NCBI GenBank assembly: GCA_017644325.1
Contig: JAEPLS010000002.1
Span: 1-64,000, forward strand
Reading direction: 5' to 3'
Source: Prochlorococcus marinus CUG1438
Lineage (GTDB): Bacteria > Cyanobacteriota > Cyanobacteriia > PCC-6307 > Cyanobiaceae
Length of the DNA: 64,000 nt
Numbering within the stretch: the stretch's first letter is position 1; each line of letters starts with the position of its first letter. The translations under genes and the position numbers were made by a program. Positions 9,365 to 18,701 of the stretch are shown here, piece after piece. Below the pieces are notes generated by a model that saw only the letters and a program-made list of their open reading frames with translations, did no database searches and was not told the origin of the DNA.

Positions 9365-10267
9365 TTAATTTTCTATCATCGATTTAATTTCTTCATAATT
9401 TATAAGATATTTATCTTTACAAAATTCACAAACTAATTCTGCTTTGCCTTCTTTCTTGAGGATGTCCTCCAACTCACTCTTATCAAGCATCTTCATTGCA
9501 TTTAAACTTCTTTGTTTAGAACACTTACATTTGAAACCAACTTCTTGGGAACGAGCTTTTTCAGATATTGATTTATCGTCAATATCGGGAAATATATTTC
9601 TTATTAAGGAAAGAAGATTATCTTTTGACTGAAATAGGTCTTCGCTAAAAGAATTAACTTCTTTACATCTTTCTTCAAGTAGTGAGACTAGTAAAGGGTC
9701 AGTATCTTTTTTAGGCAAAACTTGAGCTAATAATCCACCACTACAAATAACATCTTTATTTTGAATTTTTTCTCCAATGAATACAGCAGAAGGAGTTTGT
9801 TCCGAATGATATAAATATGAAGCTAAGTCTTCTGCAATATTCCCATTTACTAATTCAACTGTACTTGTAAAGGGCTCTCCAATTCCACTATCTCTAATAA
9901 CATTTAAATATCCAGTACCTAATGCTTTTGTGAAATCGAAAGAATATTTATTACTATCTATTTTGATTAGATCTAATTCTAAATCGGGATTTCCCACATA
10001 ACCTCTGACTTTGCCGTTTCTACCTGCATCAACCAGCAATCCCTTCAAAGGTCCGTCAGACCTAACTCTTAAGGTTACTCTCCCATGCATTATCTTCATT
10101 GAACTGGCTAAAAGCAGTGATGCACTAAATGCTCTCCCTAAGATACAGGTGGTTAAATAAGAAAGACCGTGTCTTTTTTTAGCTTCTTGAGAAGATTCTG
10201 TTGTTAATACTGCAACTAATCTTATCCCTCCGTTTGCTGCAGTAGCTCGTACTATCCTATCCTTCAT
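9365..10267 (-). CDS. hslO: Hsp33 redox-regulated chaperone
   Basis: A 300-residue holdase chaperone activated by oxidation. The N-terminal substrate-binding domain is complete, and the C-terminal zinc switch is present with the expected four Cys: 'KCKC' near residue 248 and 'CEFC' near 281. The start overlaps the end of the upstream ABC ATPase gene by 11 bases, so both are in one transcript and probably translationally coupled. Confidence 0.93.
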   Translation of the reverse strand: MKDRIVRATAANGGIRLVAVLTTESSQEAKKRHGLSYLTTCILGRAFSASLLLASSMKIMHGRVTLRVRSDGPLKGLLVDAGRNGKVRGYVGNPDLELDLIKIDSNKYSFDFTKALGTGYLNVIRDSGIGEPFTSTVELVNGNIAEDLASYLYHSEQTPSAVFIGEKIQNKDVICSGGLLAQVLPKKDTDPLLVSLLEERCKEVNSFSEDLFQSKDNLLSLIRNIFPDIDDKSISEKARSQEVGFKCKCSKQRSLNAMKMLDKSELEDILKKEGKAELVCEFCKDKYLINYEEIKSMIEN

Positions 10268-10904
10268 GATTTTCTTTCATAAGATTTTTGATTTTCCCTT
10301 TTTCCAGAATTAATATCCTAGAGGGAATTCCCTCAAATAAGGCAGGTTCATGAGTAACAATAATAATTGTATTTTTATTTTTTAGGTCAAGAATTAAATT
10401 CTTCACATCATTTCTCATTGAATAGTCTAATCCCGCAGTTGGTTCATCAAGTAAAAGAATTGATGGGTTTCTAAGTAGCTGAACTGCCACAGCTAACCTT
10501 CTTTGTTGTCCGCCACTAAGTTGTTCTGGTGGTTGAGTAAGGTTTAATTTTTCCAGACCAACCTTATTTAAAACTACTTCTATATTTCTTTCTCTTAAAG
10601 ACTTATGGCCTATTTTTAATTCTTTCCCAATAGTTGTGCCTATAAAATATCTTTCGGGGAATTGGAATACTACTCCACTAAACCATCTTCTTTGTCTAGA
10701 AGATAAAATTTTATTATTCCAAGTAATTTTTCCTCTTTGGGGATTTGTTAACCCGCTAATTATTTCGAGCAGGGTTGTTTTCCCAGATCCACTACTGCCA
10801 CAAATTAAAATGATTTCATTTTCATAAACTTTTAAATTAAGATTGTCTATTATTTTTTTTTCCCCTGTTTGAGGTTGATAGGATATTTCTTTTAAATCAA
10901 GCAT
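10257..10904 (-). CDS. ABC transporter ATP-binding protein
   Basis: The 215-residue ATPase has Walker A '[12 protein letters not shown]' near residue 36, signature '[12 protein letters not shown]' near 124, Walker B '[11 protein letters not shown]' near 146, and the switch His in 'IIVTHEP'. It resembles the energy-coupling or cobalt/biotin type more than exporters, but no permease gene lies nearby, so substrate and partner are unknown. It leads a two-gene unit with hslO. Confidence 0.85.
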   Translation of the reverse strand: MLDLKEISYQPQTGEKKIIDNLNLKVYENEIILICGSSGSGKTTLLEIISGLTNPQRGKITWNNKILSSRQRRWFSGVVFQFPERYFIGTTIGKELKIGHKSLRERNIEVVLNKVGLEKLNLTQPPEQLSGGQQRRLAVAVQLLRNPSILLLDEPTAGLDYSMRNDVKNLILDLKNKNTIIIVTHEPALFEGIPSRILILEKGKIKNLMKENHEG

Positions 10905-10987
10905 TATTAATTAAGTTATAGCTATGAATTTTAATCTAGTAGTAACTTACTTATAATAGCTACAGATCTAAAAAGCTATTAGTCAAT

Positions 10988-11431
10988 ATGAATATTGTTT
11001 TTAGAGAAGTTGATCCTTTTAACTGTTGGATATGGATTAGATTTTCAGAACCTCCAACTCAAGATGAAAAAAATTATTTAGATGGCGTTTTTGATAGTTG
11101 GTACGTCTTAGGAAGATTAGGGGGCTTTAACTCTGAAAATTTACAAACTCATGAGGAGGGTTCAGATCTTAGTTGGATGTCCTACGATAATGACCAAAAA
11201 AATGCTTCTCTTCCCGCCTTAATGCATAATCTAGGGATTATGGAATATCAAAACCTTTGGGCCAGATGTTGGGTTGATTTTGGGACTTCAGACTCCCTTT
11301 CAATAGATATTTTAATTAATTCTTTGAATGAGATATCAAATAATTATGTAAAAATTGAAGAGTTAATTATTGGTGGTGAAAATAATGATTGGGCTGTTGA
11401 AGAACATGAAGATTTAGTTTTCAAAGGTTAA
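10988..11431 (+). CDS. DUF3531 family protein
   Basis: A 147-residue soluble protein rich in Trp and acidic residues, with the conserved start 'VFREVDPFNCWIWIRF' typical of the cyanobacterial/plastid family DUF3531. Function unknown. It is followed after 9 bases by rsmE and then the VTE6-like gene after 6 bases, which indicates a three-gene operon. Confidence 0.8.
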   Translation: MNIVFREVDPFNCWIWIRFSEPPTQDEKNYLDGVFDSWYVLGRLGGFNSENLQTHEEGSDLSWMSYDNDQKNASLPALMHNLGIMEYQNLWARCWVDFGTSDSLSIDILINSLNEISNNYVKIEELIIGGENNDWAVEEHEDLVFKG

Positions 11432-11440
11432 GTGTCTTAG

Positions 11441-12214
11441 ATGGAAGACTTAACAAGATTAATTATTTCCCATGAAAGGATTGAAAATAATAGGAACAAT
11501 AATATAAAACTCACCTATGAAGAGGCTCATTATATAAATAAAGTAATGAGGATAAGAAATGGTGAAGAAATATTTATAGCTAACGGAGAGGGTTTATTAT
11601 GGAAAGCTATAAAAATTAAAAATGATTGCTTAGAAATAAATCAATTAAAAAACCCTTACTTTTTTCAACAAAAAGAAATTTACTTAATAGGAATTGCTGT
11701 TGTAATGCCAAAAAGTGGTTTTGAAGATATTTTAAAAATGTCTACTGAAATAGGAATTGATTTTATACAGCCATTATTTTCAGAAAGACAGGTAAACAAA
11801 AATTTAAATTTTCCGAAAAAACTTTTGCGATGGAATTCAATTATTAAAGAAGCAGTTGAGCAGAGTGAGAGATTATGGAAACCATCTATTTTAGATGGTA
11901 TGGATATTATTGAATGGCTAAAAAGTAGAAATAATCAAGAAAGAGTTTCAATTTCCATAACTAGAGAAGAAACACAATATGACTTAAATCAATGGTTAAG
12001 AAAAAACCAAAAAAATGTAAATAAAAAAGGAGGTATTTTTTGGAATGTAATTGGCCCTGAAGGAGGTTGGTCCACTAAAGAAATTGATTTTTTTAATAAA
12101 AACAATCTTACCTTTGTCAAACTTTCTGATACTATCTTGAGAACTTCAACGGCTAGTATTAATGCATCATCAATTCTAAATCAATGGAGAATTGATTTTA
12201 AATTAATTAATTAG
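11441..12214 (+). CDS. rsmE: 16S rRNA (uracil-1498-N3)-methyltransferase
   Basis: The 257-residue SPOUT-class methyltransferase modifies U1498 of 16S rRNA in the small subunit. Its knotted C-terminal part carries 'VIGPEGGWSTKEI' near residue 205 and 'LSDTILRTSTASINA' near 230, both diagnostic of RsmE. An N-terminal PUA-like domain covers residues 1-70. Second gene of the 10988-12964 operon. Confidence 0.92.
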   Translation: MEDLTRLIISHERIENNRNNNIKLTYEEAHYINKVMRIRNGEEIFIANGEGLLWKAIKIKNDCLEINQLKNPYFFQQKEIYLIGIAVVMPKSGFEDILKMSTEIGIDFIQPLFSERQVNKNLNFPKKLLRWNSIIKEAVEQSERLWKPSILDGMDIIEWLKSRNNQERVSISITREETQYDLNQWLRKNQKNVNKKGGIFWNVIGPEGGWSTKEIDFFNKNNLTFVKLSDTILRTSTASINASSILNQWRIDFKLIN

Positions 12215-12220
12215 ATAAAA

Positions 12221-12964
12221 ATGAGTTTGATTATAAATCAATTTTTTATAGGTTTTTGCATTAATTTTATTTTGATTTATATTTTCTGCAAGATTCCTTT
12301 GATGACGAAAGGAGGTTGGATAAGTGCTGGAATTCTTGGCACGATTTTGTGGGGATGTTTGTCCTGGCAGGGTTGGATGTCAGTTGTGTTTTATTTATTA
12401 TTTGGATCTCTCGTAACTAAAATAGGTTATAAATTTAAAAAAGAAAAAGGAATAGCTGAAAAAAGAGGTGGTAGAAGAGGTCCTGAAAATGTATGGGGCT
12501 CTGCAGCTACAGGATTAGTTCTTGCCATGATGACTAAATTAAATCCTGCCAATATAGTAATGTTTAAAATAGGATTTGCTGCAAGTTTTGCTGCAAAGTT
12601 GGCAGATACTTTTGGCAGCGAAATTGGTAAAAGGTTTGGTAAGGATACCTATTTAATTACTTCACTTAAAAAGGTTGAGAGAGGAACTGAAGGAGGAATA
12701 AGTATAGAAGGAACATTAGCTAGTGTTTTGGGATCAATATTTATGGCTTTTATAATGCTTCGTCTATCAATTATTTCTACAAAATATCATTTTATAGTTG
12801 TTGTAGTTTCTGGATTCTTAGCAACACTTTCCGAGAGTATTATTGGTGCTAAATTTCAAAATAAATATAAATTAAGTAATGAATTGGTAAATGCTATTCA
12901 GACAAGTATTGCTTCTGTTTTTGCTATCTTTGCTCTTATTTTATATTCATATCTTTTAAATTAA
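12221..12964 (+). CDS. DUF92 membrane protein, probable phytyl-phosphate kinase (VTE6-like)
   Basis: A 247-residue protein with about six membrane helices and the conserved loop 'KRGGRRGPENVWGSAATG' (around residue 86) and 'ADTFGSEIGKRF' (around 128). The DUF92 family includes plant VTE6 and a Synechocystis homologue, which phosphorylate phytyl phosphate so that phytol from chlorophyll turnover can enter tocopherol or chlorophyll synthesis. Function here is inferred from family. Third gene of the operon with rsmE. Confidence 0.75.
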   Translation: MSLIINQFFIGFCINFILIYIFCKIPLMTKGGWISAGILGTILWGCLSWQGWMSVVFYLLFGSLVTKIGYKFKKEKGIAEKRGGRRGPENVWGSAATGLVLAMMTKLNPANIVMFKIGFAASFAAKLADTFGSEIGKRFGKDTYLITSLKKVERGTEGGISIEGTLASVLGSIFMAFIMLRLSIISTKYHFIVVVVSGFLATLSESIIGAKFQNKYKLSNELVNAIQTSIASVFAIFALILYSYLLN

Positions 12965-12980
12965 TAATATATGGAAAGAC

Positions 12981-13625
12981 TTAGGATTCCTTCCATTTTG
13001 TAAGAATCTCCCAGCTTTTAAGTCTTTGGAAAAGCCAGAAATGACCTTCGGAATTTAGATGAATTCCATCATGCGTAATCCAATTTTTACTCCTTTTATC
13101 AGAGTACATTTCTCTAAAAGTAGGAAGAAATGGGACATTCTGATTTAGGCATACTTCCTCCATTCTCCTTTCATAAGAATTACAAAAATCATTTGAGTAC
13201 CATAAACATCCTGCGAACGGCATTTTGCTTTCGTCAACTGGTGTCAGACCAATAACAAATACATTTGTTTGAGAGTTCATTTCATTGATTAGCCTCTCTA
13301 ATCCATATTCAAATCCATCTATATCTAATTGATGTCTTCCATTTATCTGACCAATTGCTGCAGTGTCGTTAAGACCTACATTTAGTAGGATTGCTTTGGG
13401 TTTATTTCTTCTCGTTTCTCCTCTAGATGACCATTCTTTTTCCCATCTATATGAAACTTTTTCTATCCCATCTCCCCTAACGCCAAGTTGATAAATAACT
13501 GGCCCATTGTGGTTATTGCACCAATCTTTTCTAAGCCTCTCACACCATCCACCACCCTCATTATCTCCCCATCCATAAACTGAGCTATCTCCAATTACAA
13601 CTAGCTGTTTTGGTAAACTAATCAC
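12981..13625 (-). CDS. SGNH/GDSL-type esterase
   Basis: The 214-residue protein has the GDS nucleophile block 'VVIGDSSVYGWGDNEGGGW' at residues 9-27, an oxyanion Gly in 'GVRGDG', the Asn block 'LNVGLND' and the C-terminal 'HDGIHLNSEGH' Asp-His pair. These are the four SGNH blocks. No signal peptide is visible, so it is probably cytoplasmic. Substrate unknown; the family acts on acyl esters. Confidence 0.85.
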   Translation of the reverse strand: MISLPKQLVVIGDSSVYGWGDNEGGGWCERLRKDWCNNHNGPVIYQLGVRGDGIEKVSYRWEKEWSSRGETRRNKPKAILLNVGLNDTAAIGQINGRHQLDIDGFEYGLERLINEMNSQTNVFVIGLTPVDESKMPFAGCLWYSNDFCNSYERRMEEVCLNQNVPFLPTFREMYSDKRSKNWITHDGIHLNSEGHFWLFQRLKSWEILTKWKES

Positions 13626-13673
13626 TATAACCGGAAAAAATAATTACTTGATTTAACAAATTATTCTTACAAA

Positions 13674-15176
13674 TCAAGTTAAACTATTTTTGATTTTACC
13701 ATTTATTAATTCGCCAAATATTGCGATGGAGCTATAAGCTATCAAAACTATGGTGACTTCTTGCCATGCGAAGGAACTTAGTGATTCTTGCAATTGCCAA
13801 CCTAGACCAACACTTCCAATAACCCCAACAATTGCAGTTTCTCTAATAATGATGTCAGACCTATAAGCGCAATATGCTAAGTAACTTTTTGCTTGTTGAG
13901 AAAATAAACCTAAAAGCCAACTAGTATTTCTCGAGATTCCTAGAGATTTCATTGCAATATAATTTCTTTTATCTTGGCTATCTAGATTTGTAAAAAGTAA
14001 TTTGCTAATAATACCAGCGTTGTGGAGACCTAATGTTAAAGCTGCTAAAGATACAGAAGGATTATTAAAAGTTAATAGAGTTAGAAGTATTACAGGTGTT
14101 GGTATTAAACGTAATAAAAATGCAAAAATTTTTATAAAAAATTTAGAAGTATTGTTGTTAAAAATTACTATTACTAATGGAGGTAAACTAATTGCGATTC
14201 CTGTTGATAAAAGACTTAAAGTTATTGTTTCTAATATAAGTTTTAAGAAATCAAATAATCCTAAATCTGAGCTTGATTTAAATAGAGAACTAACGGAATT
14301 ATAATTTTCAAAATTAATACCAAAAATAAAATGAAGAAAATATGAAAAAGAAAATAAAATCGTAATGAAAAAAACTGCAATAAAAAAGATAGATAGAATT
14401 TTATTTGTAGTATTAAATTTTATTTTTTTTAATATTAATCCAGAAAGAATTATCAAAATTGCTAAGGACCATAAATAAGTCCATAACTCTCTAAAATTAA
14501 GAGTTTGGAAAGATAAAAAAATACTTGTACCTATTCCTCCAATCCCAAAAAGTCCTAAAACCACAGTACTTCTTATTGAACACTCTAATCGATATAAACC
14601 AAAGTTTTTAAATGTATTTATTATTGGATTCCATATTAAAGTTAGTAAAGAAGAAAATTTAGATGCATTTATTTGATTTATAGATTCAAAACTTTTGTAG
14701 TCAATAGTTTCTAATTGTTCAGCAAAAACTTTTGAATTTACAGCAATATAAGGAATACATATAGCTATTATTCCTATCGAAAAATTTATGCCATATATTT
14801 GCATTAATAGTATTCCCCAAACCACTTCGTGTATAGATCTAATTATTGTTAGAAAAAACCTTATTATGCGGTAGAAAAAATTTGGAATATTAAAAATTTT
14901 ATAAAAAATATTTGAGGTTAATATTCCAAAAATTGCTCCAAAAATAATACTTACTAACCAACTAAAAAAACCAATTAAGATAGTTTCATTTAATCTCTTA
15001 ATTATGGTAATAATAATTTCATTATCGATCTTGGGATTAAATGCAGAAATTAAGAATTCTTGGAATAATTTAAATCCTCCAAAATGAATATTGTTTATTA
15101 ATTGATACCCTAGAGGTATGCATACCAAAATTGGAAGAAAACATAATGAGGTATAGTTTAATTTTAATTTGTTCAA
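13674..15176 (-). CDS. phnE: Phosphite/phosphonate ABC transporter, fused permease
   Basis: A 500-residue inner-membrane protein that is two PhnE-type permease domains joined head to tail, each with about six helices. Domain 1 ends with 'GLFGIGGIGTSIFLSF' and domain 2 with 'GVIGSVGLGWQLQESL', the conserved loop that docks on the ATPase. Usual PhnE proteins are about 260-280 residues and dimerise, so here the dimer is a single chain. The gene is last in the aspC-phnD-phnC-phnE string, 4 bases after phnC. Confidence 0.88.
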   Translation of the reverse strand: MNKLKLNYTSLCFLPILVCIPLGYQLINNIHFGGFKLFQEFLISAFNPKIDNEIIITIIKRLNETILIGFFSWLVSIIFGAIFGILTSNIFYKIFNIPNFFYRIIRFFLTIIRSIHEVVWGILLMQIYGINFSIGIIAICIPYIAVNSKVFAEQLETIDYKSFESINQINASKFSSLLTLIWNPIINTFKNFGLYRLECSIRSTVVLGLFGIGGIGTSIFLSFQTLNFRELWTYLWSLAILIILSGLILKKIKFNTTNKILSIFFIAVFFITILFSFSYFLHFIFGINFENYNSVSSLFKSSSDLGLFDFLKLILETITLSLLSTGIAISLPPLVIVIFNNNTSKFFIKIFAFLLRLIPTPVILLTLLTFNNPSVSLAALTLGLHNAGIISKLLFTNLDSQDKRNYIAMKSLGISRNTSWLLGLFSQQAKSYLAYCAYRSDIIIRETAIVGVIGSVGLGWQLQESLSSFAWQEVTIVLIAYSSIAIFGELINGKIKNSLT

Positions 15177-15180
15177 CTAA

Positions 15181-15921
15181 TTAATATATTTTGTCTAAAT
15201 GAATCTTCTTTAAGTTATTTCTTTTGATATTGAAAAAAATTTTACCATCCCTGATTCCAATAACTTTATCGAAACCGTTCAGTAAATCTAATCGATGTAA
15301 TGCAACTAATGCCGTATTTTGGGATTTTTTTGTATTATTTTTATCGACACTTTCTAGCATTAGGTTTTTAATTGTTGTTATCAATTTGGGATCTAGATTA
15401 TTAAAAGGCTCATCTGCAAGTAATATATTTGATCCTTGAATTAATGATCTAGCTATAGCTACCCTTTGTTTTTGCCCCCCAGATAGTTTTCTGATTTTTT
15501 TGTCGTAAATAGAGTTATGAAGTCTACATAATTGCATATATTTATGAGCCTTTTTAAAAGAACTTATATTTAGTAAATTTTTAAAAGCGAAATAAAAATT
15601 GTTTTCCGCTAGTAGTCCGCAATTAACATTTTGTTCTGCTGAGAGATCTTCTATTAATCTTAAATCTTGCCATATAGTTGTTATTTTACTTTTCTGTTTT
15701 CTATCTAATTCCTGTAAACTTTTATTGAATAATTTAACCTCACCTTCTGTTGGCTTGATAGTGCCATTAAGTACTGATATAAGTGTAGTTTTTCCTGAGC
15801 CGCTTTTACCTAAAAGTGCAATTTTTTCCCCAGAATTTATTTTTAAATTTATTTTATTTAGTATCAGATCATTTTTGTATTTATAAGAAATATTATTTAA
15901 TTCTAAGACAGTATTATTCAT
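15181..15921 (-). CDS. phnC: Phosphite/phosphonate ABC transporter ATP-binding protein
   Basis: A 246-residue ATPase with Walker A '[17 protein letters not shown]', signature 'KLSGGQKQRVAIARSL' and Walker B 'ILLADEPFNNLDP'. The gene overlaps the end of phnD by 4 bases (ATGA) and is followed 4 bases later by the fused permease, so the three parts should be made in fixed ratio. It energises import through PhnE. Confidence 0.88.
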   Translation of the reverse strand: MNNTVLELNNISYKYKNDLILNKINLKINSGEKIALLGKSGSGKTTLISVLNGTIKPTEGEVKLFNKSLQELDRKQKSKITTIWQDLRLIEDLSAEQNVNCGLLAENNFYFAFKNLLNISSFKKAHKYMQLCRLHNSIYDKKIRKLSGGQKQRVAIARSLIQGSNILLADEPFNNLDPKLITTIKNLMLESVDKNNTKKSQNTALVALHRLDLLNGFDKVIGIRDGKIFFNIKRNNLKKIHLDKIY

Positions 15922-16811
15922 CTAATTTTATTTAATTTTCTCCCAATTTCCTCTATATTTTTATATTGTTTTGATTCTGCCTTTATAAATCTTTTTGCAT
16001 TGAACATATCTAATATCTGTTTATGTGATTTTTGCTTTATATCTAAATTTAGAATTACTGATTTAAGTTCGTTTGTAAACCCTTCCCCGAATCTATTTTC
16101 AAGATCCCCTTGAGCAATCCAATGATAGTCAACATATTCCGGGGTGATCCAGAATAATTCTGAATTACTTGTTCTTTTGGGATTATTTTTAAGAGTGTTT
16201 TCCCAAACTTGTTTATTTAAAGCTCCAACATCAAATGCCCCACTATTAACTAAAGCTATAGTGGCATCATGACTCCCACTAAAACCTGCTTTTTTTCCTT
16301 TAAAATGTTTAATTTCTACCCCTGCTCGATTTAAAAAATATTCTGGCATTAATCTTCCAGAAGTTGAGTTTTCAGATCCAAAAGTAAATCTCAAATTTTT
16401 CAGTTTTTTAAGTCCTTTAATGTTTGAAATTGGGTTAAGTTCTAAATTTTTGTTTACTATAAAAACACTTTTAAATTCCTTATCGATATCTCTTTGAGCT
16501 ATCACAATTGAATTAGGATTTTGTAGTCTGGCTTGAACTCCTGATAAACCGCCAAACCAAACTAAATCTAAATCTTTAGTTCTAAATCCAGTTACTGCTG
16601 CAACATAATTAATAACAGGAATGTATTTAACTTCTACGTCAAGTTGTTTGGATAATTCTTTTGAAAATAAATTAAATCTTTTGTCCAAAACATCTTGGTT
16701 TTGATCAGGTATTGCTCCAACTTTTAAAACTTTGGGATTTGAAAATACAGGTGATGAAAAAATAGAAAATAATAGAGATGAACTTAGTAGGAAATTTTTT
16801 AAATTAAACAT
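15918..16811 (-). CDS. phnD: Phosphite/phosphonate periplasmic binding protein
   Basis: The 297-residue protein has a cleavable signal peptide (residues 1-24, ending 'PVFS'), then the PhnD/PtxB-type fold start 'LKVGAIPDQNQDVLDKRF'. The segment 'FTFGSENSTSGRLMPEYF' near residue 143 carries the Ser-Thr-Ser anion site, and 'SHDATIALVNSGAFDVGAL' is the family motif near 178. Published work on Prochlorococcus PhnD1 proteins reports strong phosphite and weaker methylphosphonate binding. There is no phosphite dehydrogenase or C-P lyase gene in this window. Confidence 0.88.
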   Translation of the reverse strand: MFNLKNFLLSSSLLFSIFSSPVFSNPKVLKVGAIPDQNQDVLDKRFNLFSKELSKQLDVEVKYIPVINYVAAVTGFRTKDLDLVWFGGLSGVQARLQNPNSIVIAQRDIDKEFKSVFIVNKNLELNPISNIKGLKKLKNLRFTFGSENSTSGRLMPEYFLNRAGVEIKHFKGKKAGFSGSHDATIALVNSGAFDVGALNKQVWENTLKNNPKRTSNSELFWITPEYVDYHWIAQGDLENRFGEGFTNELKSVILNLDIKQKSHKQILDMFNAKRFIKAESKQYKNIEEIGRKLNKIR

Positions 16812-16823
16812 TACTTAGTTAAA

Positions 16824-18002
16824 TTAATAGTATTCAGAGATTGCTTTTTCAAGCCTTTGTAGTCCATCTTTTATTTTAATTTCTGAAGTTGCGCAAGAGA
16901 TTCTAATACATTGATCAGCCCCAAAAGCTTTTCCAGGTACAACAACTAATCCGTAATCTTGAAGAGCTTTATTGCAGAAATCAACTGAAGTAATTGAGGA
17001 GTTAGGTAATTTTGGAAATGCGTAAAATGCTCCGTTAGGTTCTTCAATATAAATTCCATTTATATTATTAAGGCCCTCATAGAGAAGTTTTCTTCTTTGA
17101 TCATAATGACTATTTATCATTGAGAAAAACTCATTATTAATTTTTAAAGCCTCTAAAGCACCTTTTTGAACAAAAGAGCAAACATTACTTGTACTTTGAC
17201 TTTGTAATGCTGAGGATGCTTTGATTACATCTTTGGGACCTACTAAATAACCTATTCTCCAGCCCGTCATAGCCCATCCTTTCGCAAACCCATTTATTAT
17301 AAAAATTCTATCTTTTAAGTCATTTGCTAATGAAGATAAACTGTAGTGTTTAAATTCTTTTTTAAGGATTAGTTCGTAAATCTCATCAGAAAGAATATTG
17401 ATATTTGGATTTTCTCTAGCTAATTCGGCAATTTGTAATAATTCTTCCTTTGACATAACTCTTCCAGTAGGATTATTAGGTGAATTGATAATTATAAATT
17501 TAGTTTTTGAAGATATTTTAGACTTCAAATCTTCTATATTTATTTTGAATCCATCTTCTGCAGAAGAATTTGTAAAAATTGGCATTCCACCCGCCAATCT
17601 AACCATCTGGGGATAACTTAACCAATATGGAGAAGGAATAATAACTTCGTCTCCAGTATTTAACAAGACTTGGAAAAGATTATATATTGCTTGCTTAGCA
17701 CCATTTGTGACCATTACATTTTCAAATTCATAATTTAAATCGTTTTGAATTTGAAGTTTATTTGCAATTGCTTTTCGGAGATCTAAATTCCCCGGTGCGG
17801 GCCCGTACTTTGTGAATCCATCAAATATAGCTTTACTTGTAGCCTCTATAACTTCTTTTGGGGCATCAAAATCAGGTTCTCCTGCACTTAAATTGCAAAT
17901 ATCTACTCCCTCTGCAGATAATTGATTTGCTTTAGCACTTATTTGCAATGTAAGAGAAGGCTCAATTGAAAGTGCCCGATCAGATAAATAAACTTGACTC
18001 AT
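16824..18002 (-). CDS. aspC: Aspartate aminotransferase (class I/II, PLP)
   Basis: A cytoplasmic PLP enzyme of about 392 residues moving amino groups between aspartate and oxoglutarate. The PLP block 'INGFAKGWAMTGWRIGY' contains the Schiff-base Lys, and 'SPNNPTGRVMSKEEL' and 'LSDEIYELI' are the substrate and cofactor motifs. I chose the ATG at 18000-18002 (MSQVYLSDRALS) over an in-frame TTG six codons upstream, because the family normally starts with such a segment. phnD starts 13 bases after its stop, so the transporter is probably read from the same transcript. Confidence 0.9.
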   Translation of the reverse strand: MSQVYLSDRALSIEPSLTLQISAKANQLSAEGVDICNLSAGEPDFDAPKEVIEATSKAIFDGFTKYGPAPGNLDLRKAIANKLQIQNDLNYEFENVMVTNGAKQAIYNLFQVLLNTGDEVIIPSPYWLSYPQMVRLAGGMPIFTNSSAEDGFKINIEDLKSKISSKTKFIIINSPNNPTGRVMSKEELLQIAELARENPNINILSDEIYELILKKEFKHYSLSSLANDLKDRIFIINGFAKGWAMTGWRIGYLVGPKDVIKASSALQSQSTSNVCSFVQKGALEALKINNEFFSMINSHYDQRRKLLYEGLNNINGIYIEEPNGAFYAFPKLPNSSITSVDFCNKALQDYGLVVVPGKAFGADQCIRISCATSEIKIKDGLQRLEKAISEYY

Positions 18003-18162
18003 TGACTTATGACTTTTCAAATATGACTTTTAATAATGACAAGTGCATAAATTAAGAATAAATAAAACTATCACACTATGGTTTAATTTAGCTTATTTTC
18101 TTAATCTATTTTATTTTCATGTTTTGAGTTCTTAAGATAAAAATAATTAAGTTTTATTTTCG

Positions 18163-18666
18163 GTGAAAAGGTTAGTAATTGGGAGAGGAAGTGTATTTGC
18201 AGATTTGTTAATAATTGGAGAGGCACCTGGAGCACAAGAAGATTTAGAAGGAAAACCTTTTGTAGGTAAATCTGGTAAGCTATTAAACCAATTATTAATA
18301 CAAGCTGGGATTGACCATGAAAAGGATGTTTATTTTTGTAATGTAATTAAATGTCGTCCACCAAATAATAGAAAACCCACTGCTAGAGAAATTAATATTC
18401 ATAAACCTTGGTTATTACAGCAAATAAATCTAGTTGATCCCAAATTTATATTACTTACTGGTTCAACTGCTATGAGAGCTATTTTAGAGGTTAAAGATCC
18501 TATAAGTAATTTAAGAGGTCAATGGATTAAAAAAGATGGGAGAGAAATTATGGTAATTTTTCATCCATCTTATTTGTTGAGATTTCCTTCAAAAGAAATT
18601 AATAAACCTTACCATCTGACTTTGAAAGACCTAGAGAATGTAAGTGGTAAACTATATGCCGTATAA
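18163..18666 (+). CDS. Uracil-DNA glycosylase family 4-like protein, short N-terminus
   Basis: The start is GTG (167 aa). Motif 1 'IIGEAPGAQEDLEGKPFVGKSG' and motif 2 'HPSYLLRF' of family 4 uracil-DNA glycosylases are intact, as is the internal pair 'YFCNVIKCRPPNN'. Family 4 enzymes normally begin with about 30 more residues carrying a CxxC that completes a [4Fe-4S] cluster with these two Cys. Here the frame is closed by a TAA at 18148-18150, only four codons before the GTG, so that part cannot be encoded. The cluster may be missing or supplied differently. ispG follows 35 bases downstream. Confidence 0.8.
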   Translation: MKRLVIGRGSVFADLLIIGEAPGAQEDLEGKPFVGKSGKLLNQLLIQAGIDHEKDVYFCNVIKCRPPNNRKPTAREINIHKPWLLQQINLVDPKFILLTGSTAMRAILEVKDPISNLRGQWIKKDGREIMVIFHPSYLLRFPSKEINKPYHLTLKDLENVSGKLYAV

Positions 18667-18701
18667 TTTAGTGAAATCCTTTTTGAATATCAAGAATTTT
18701 A

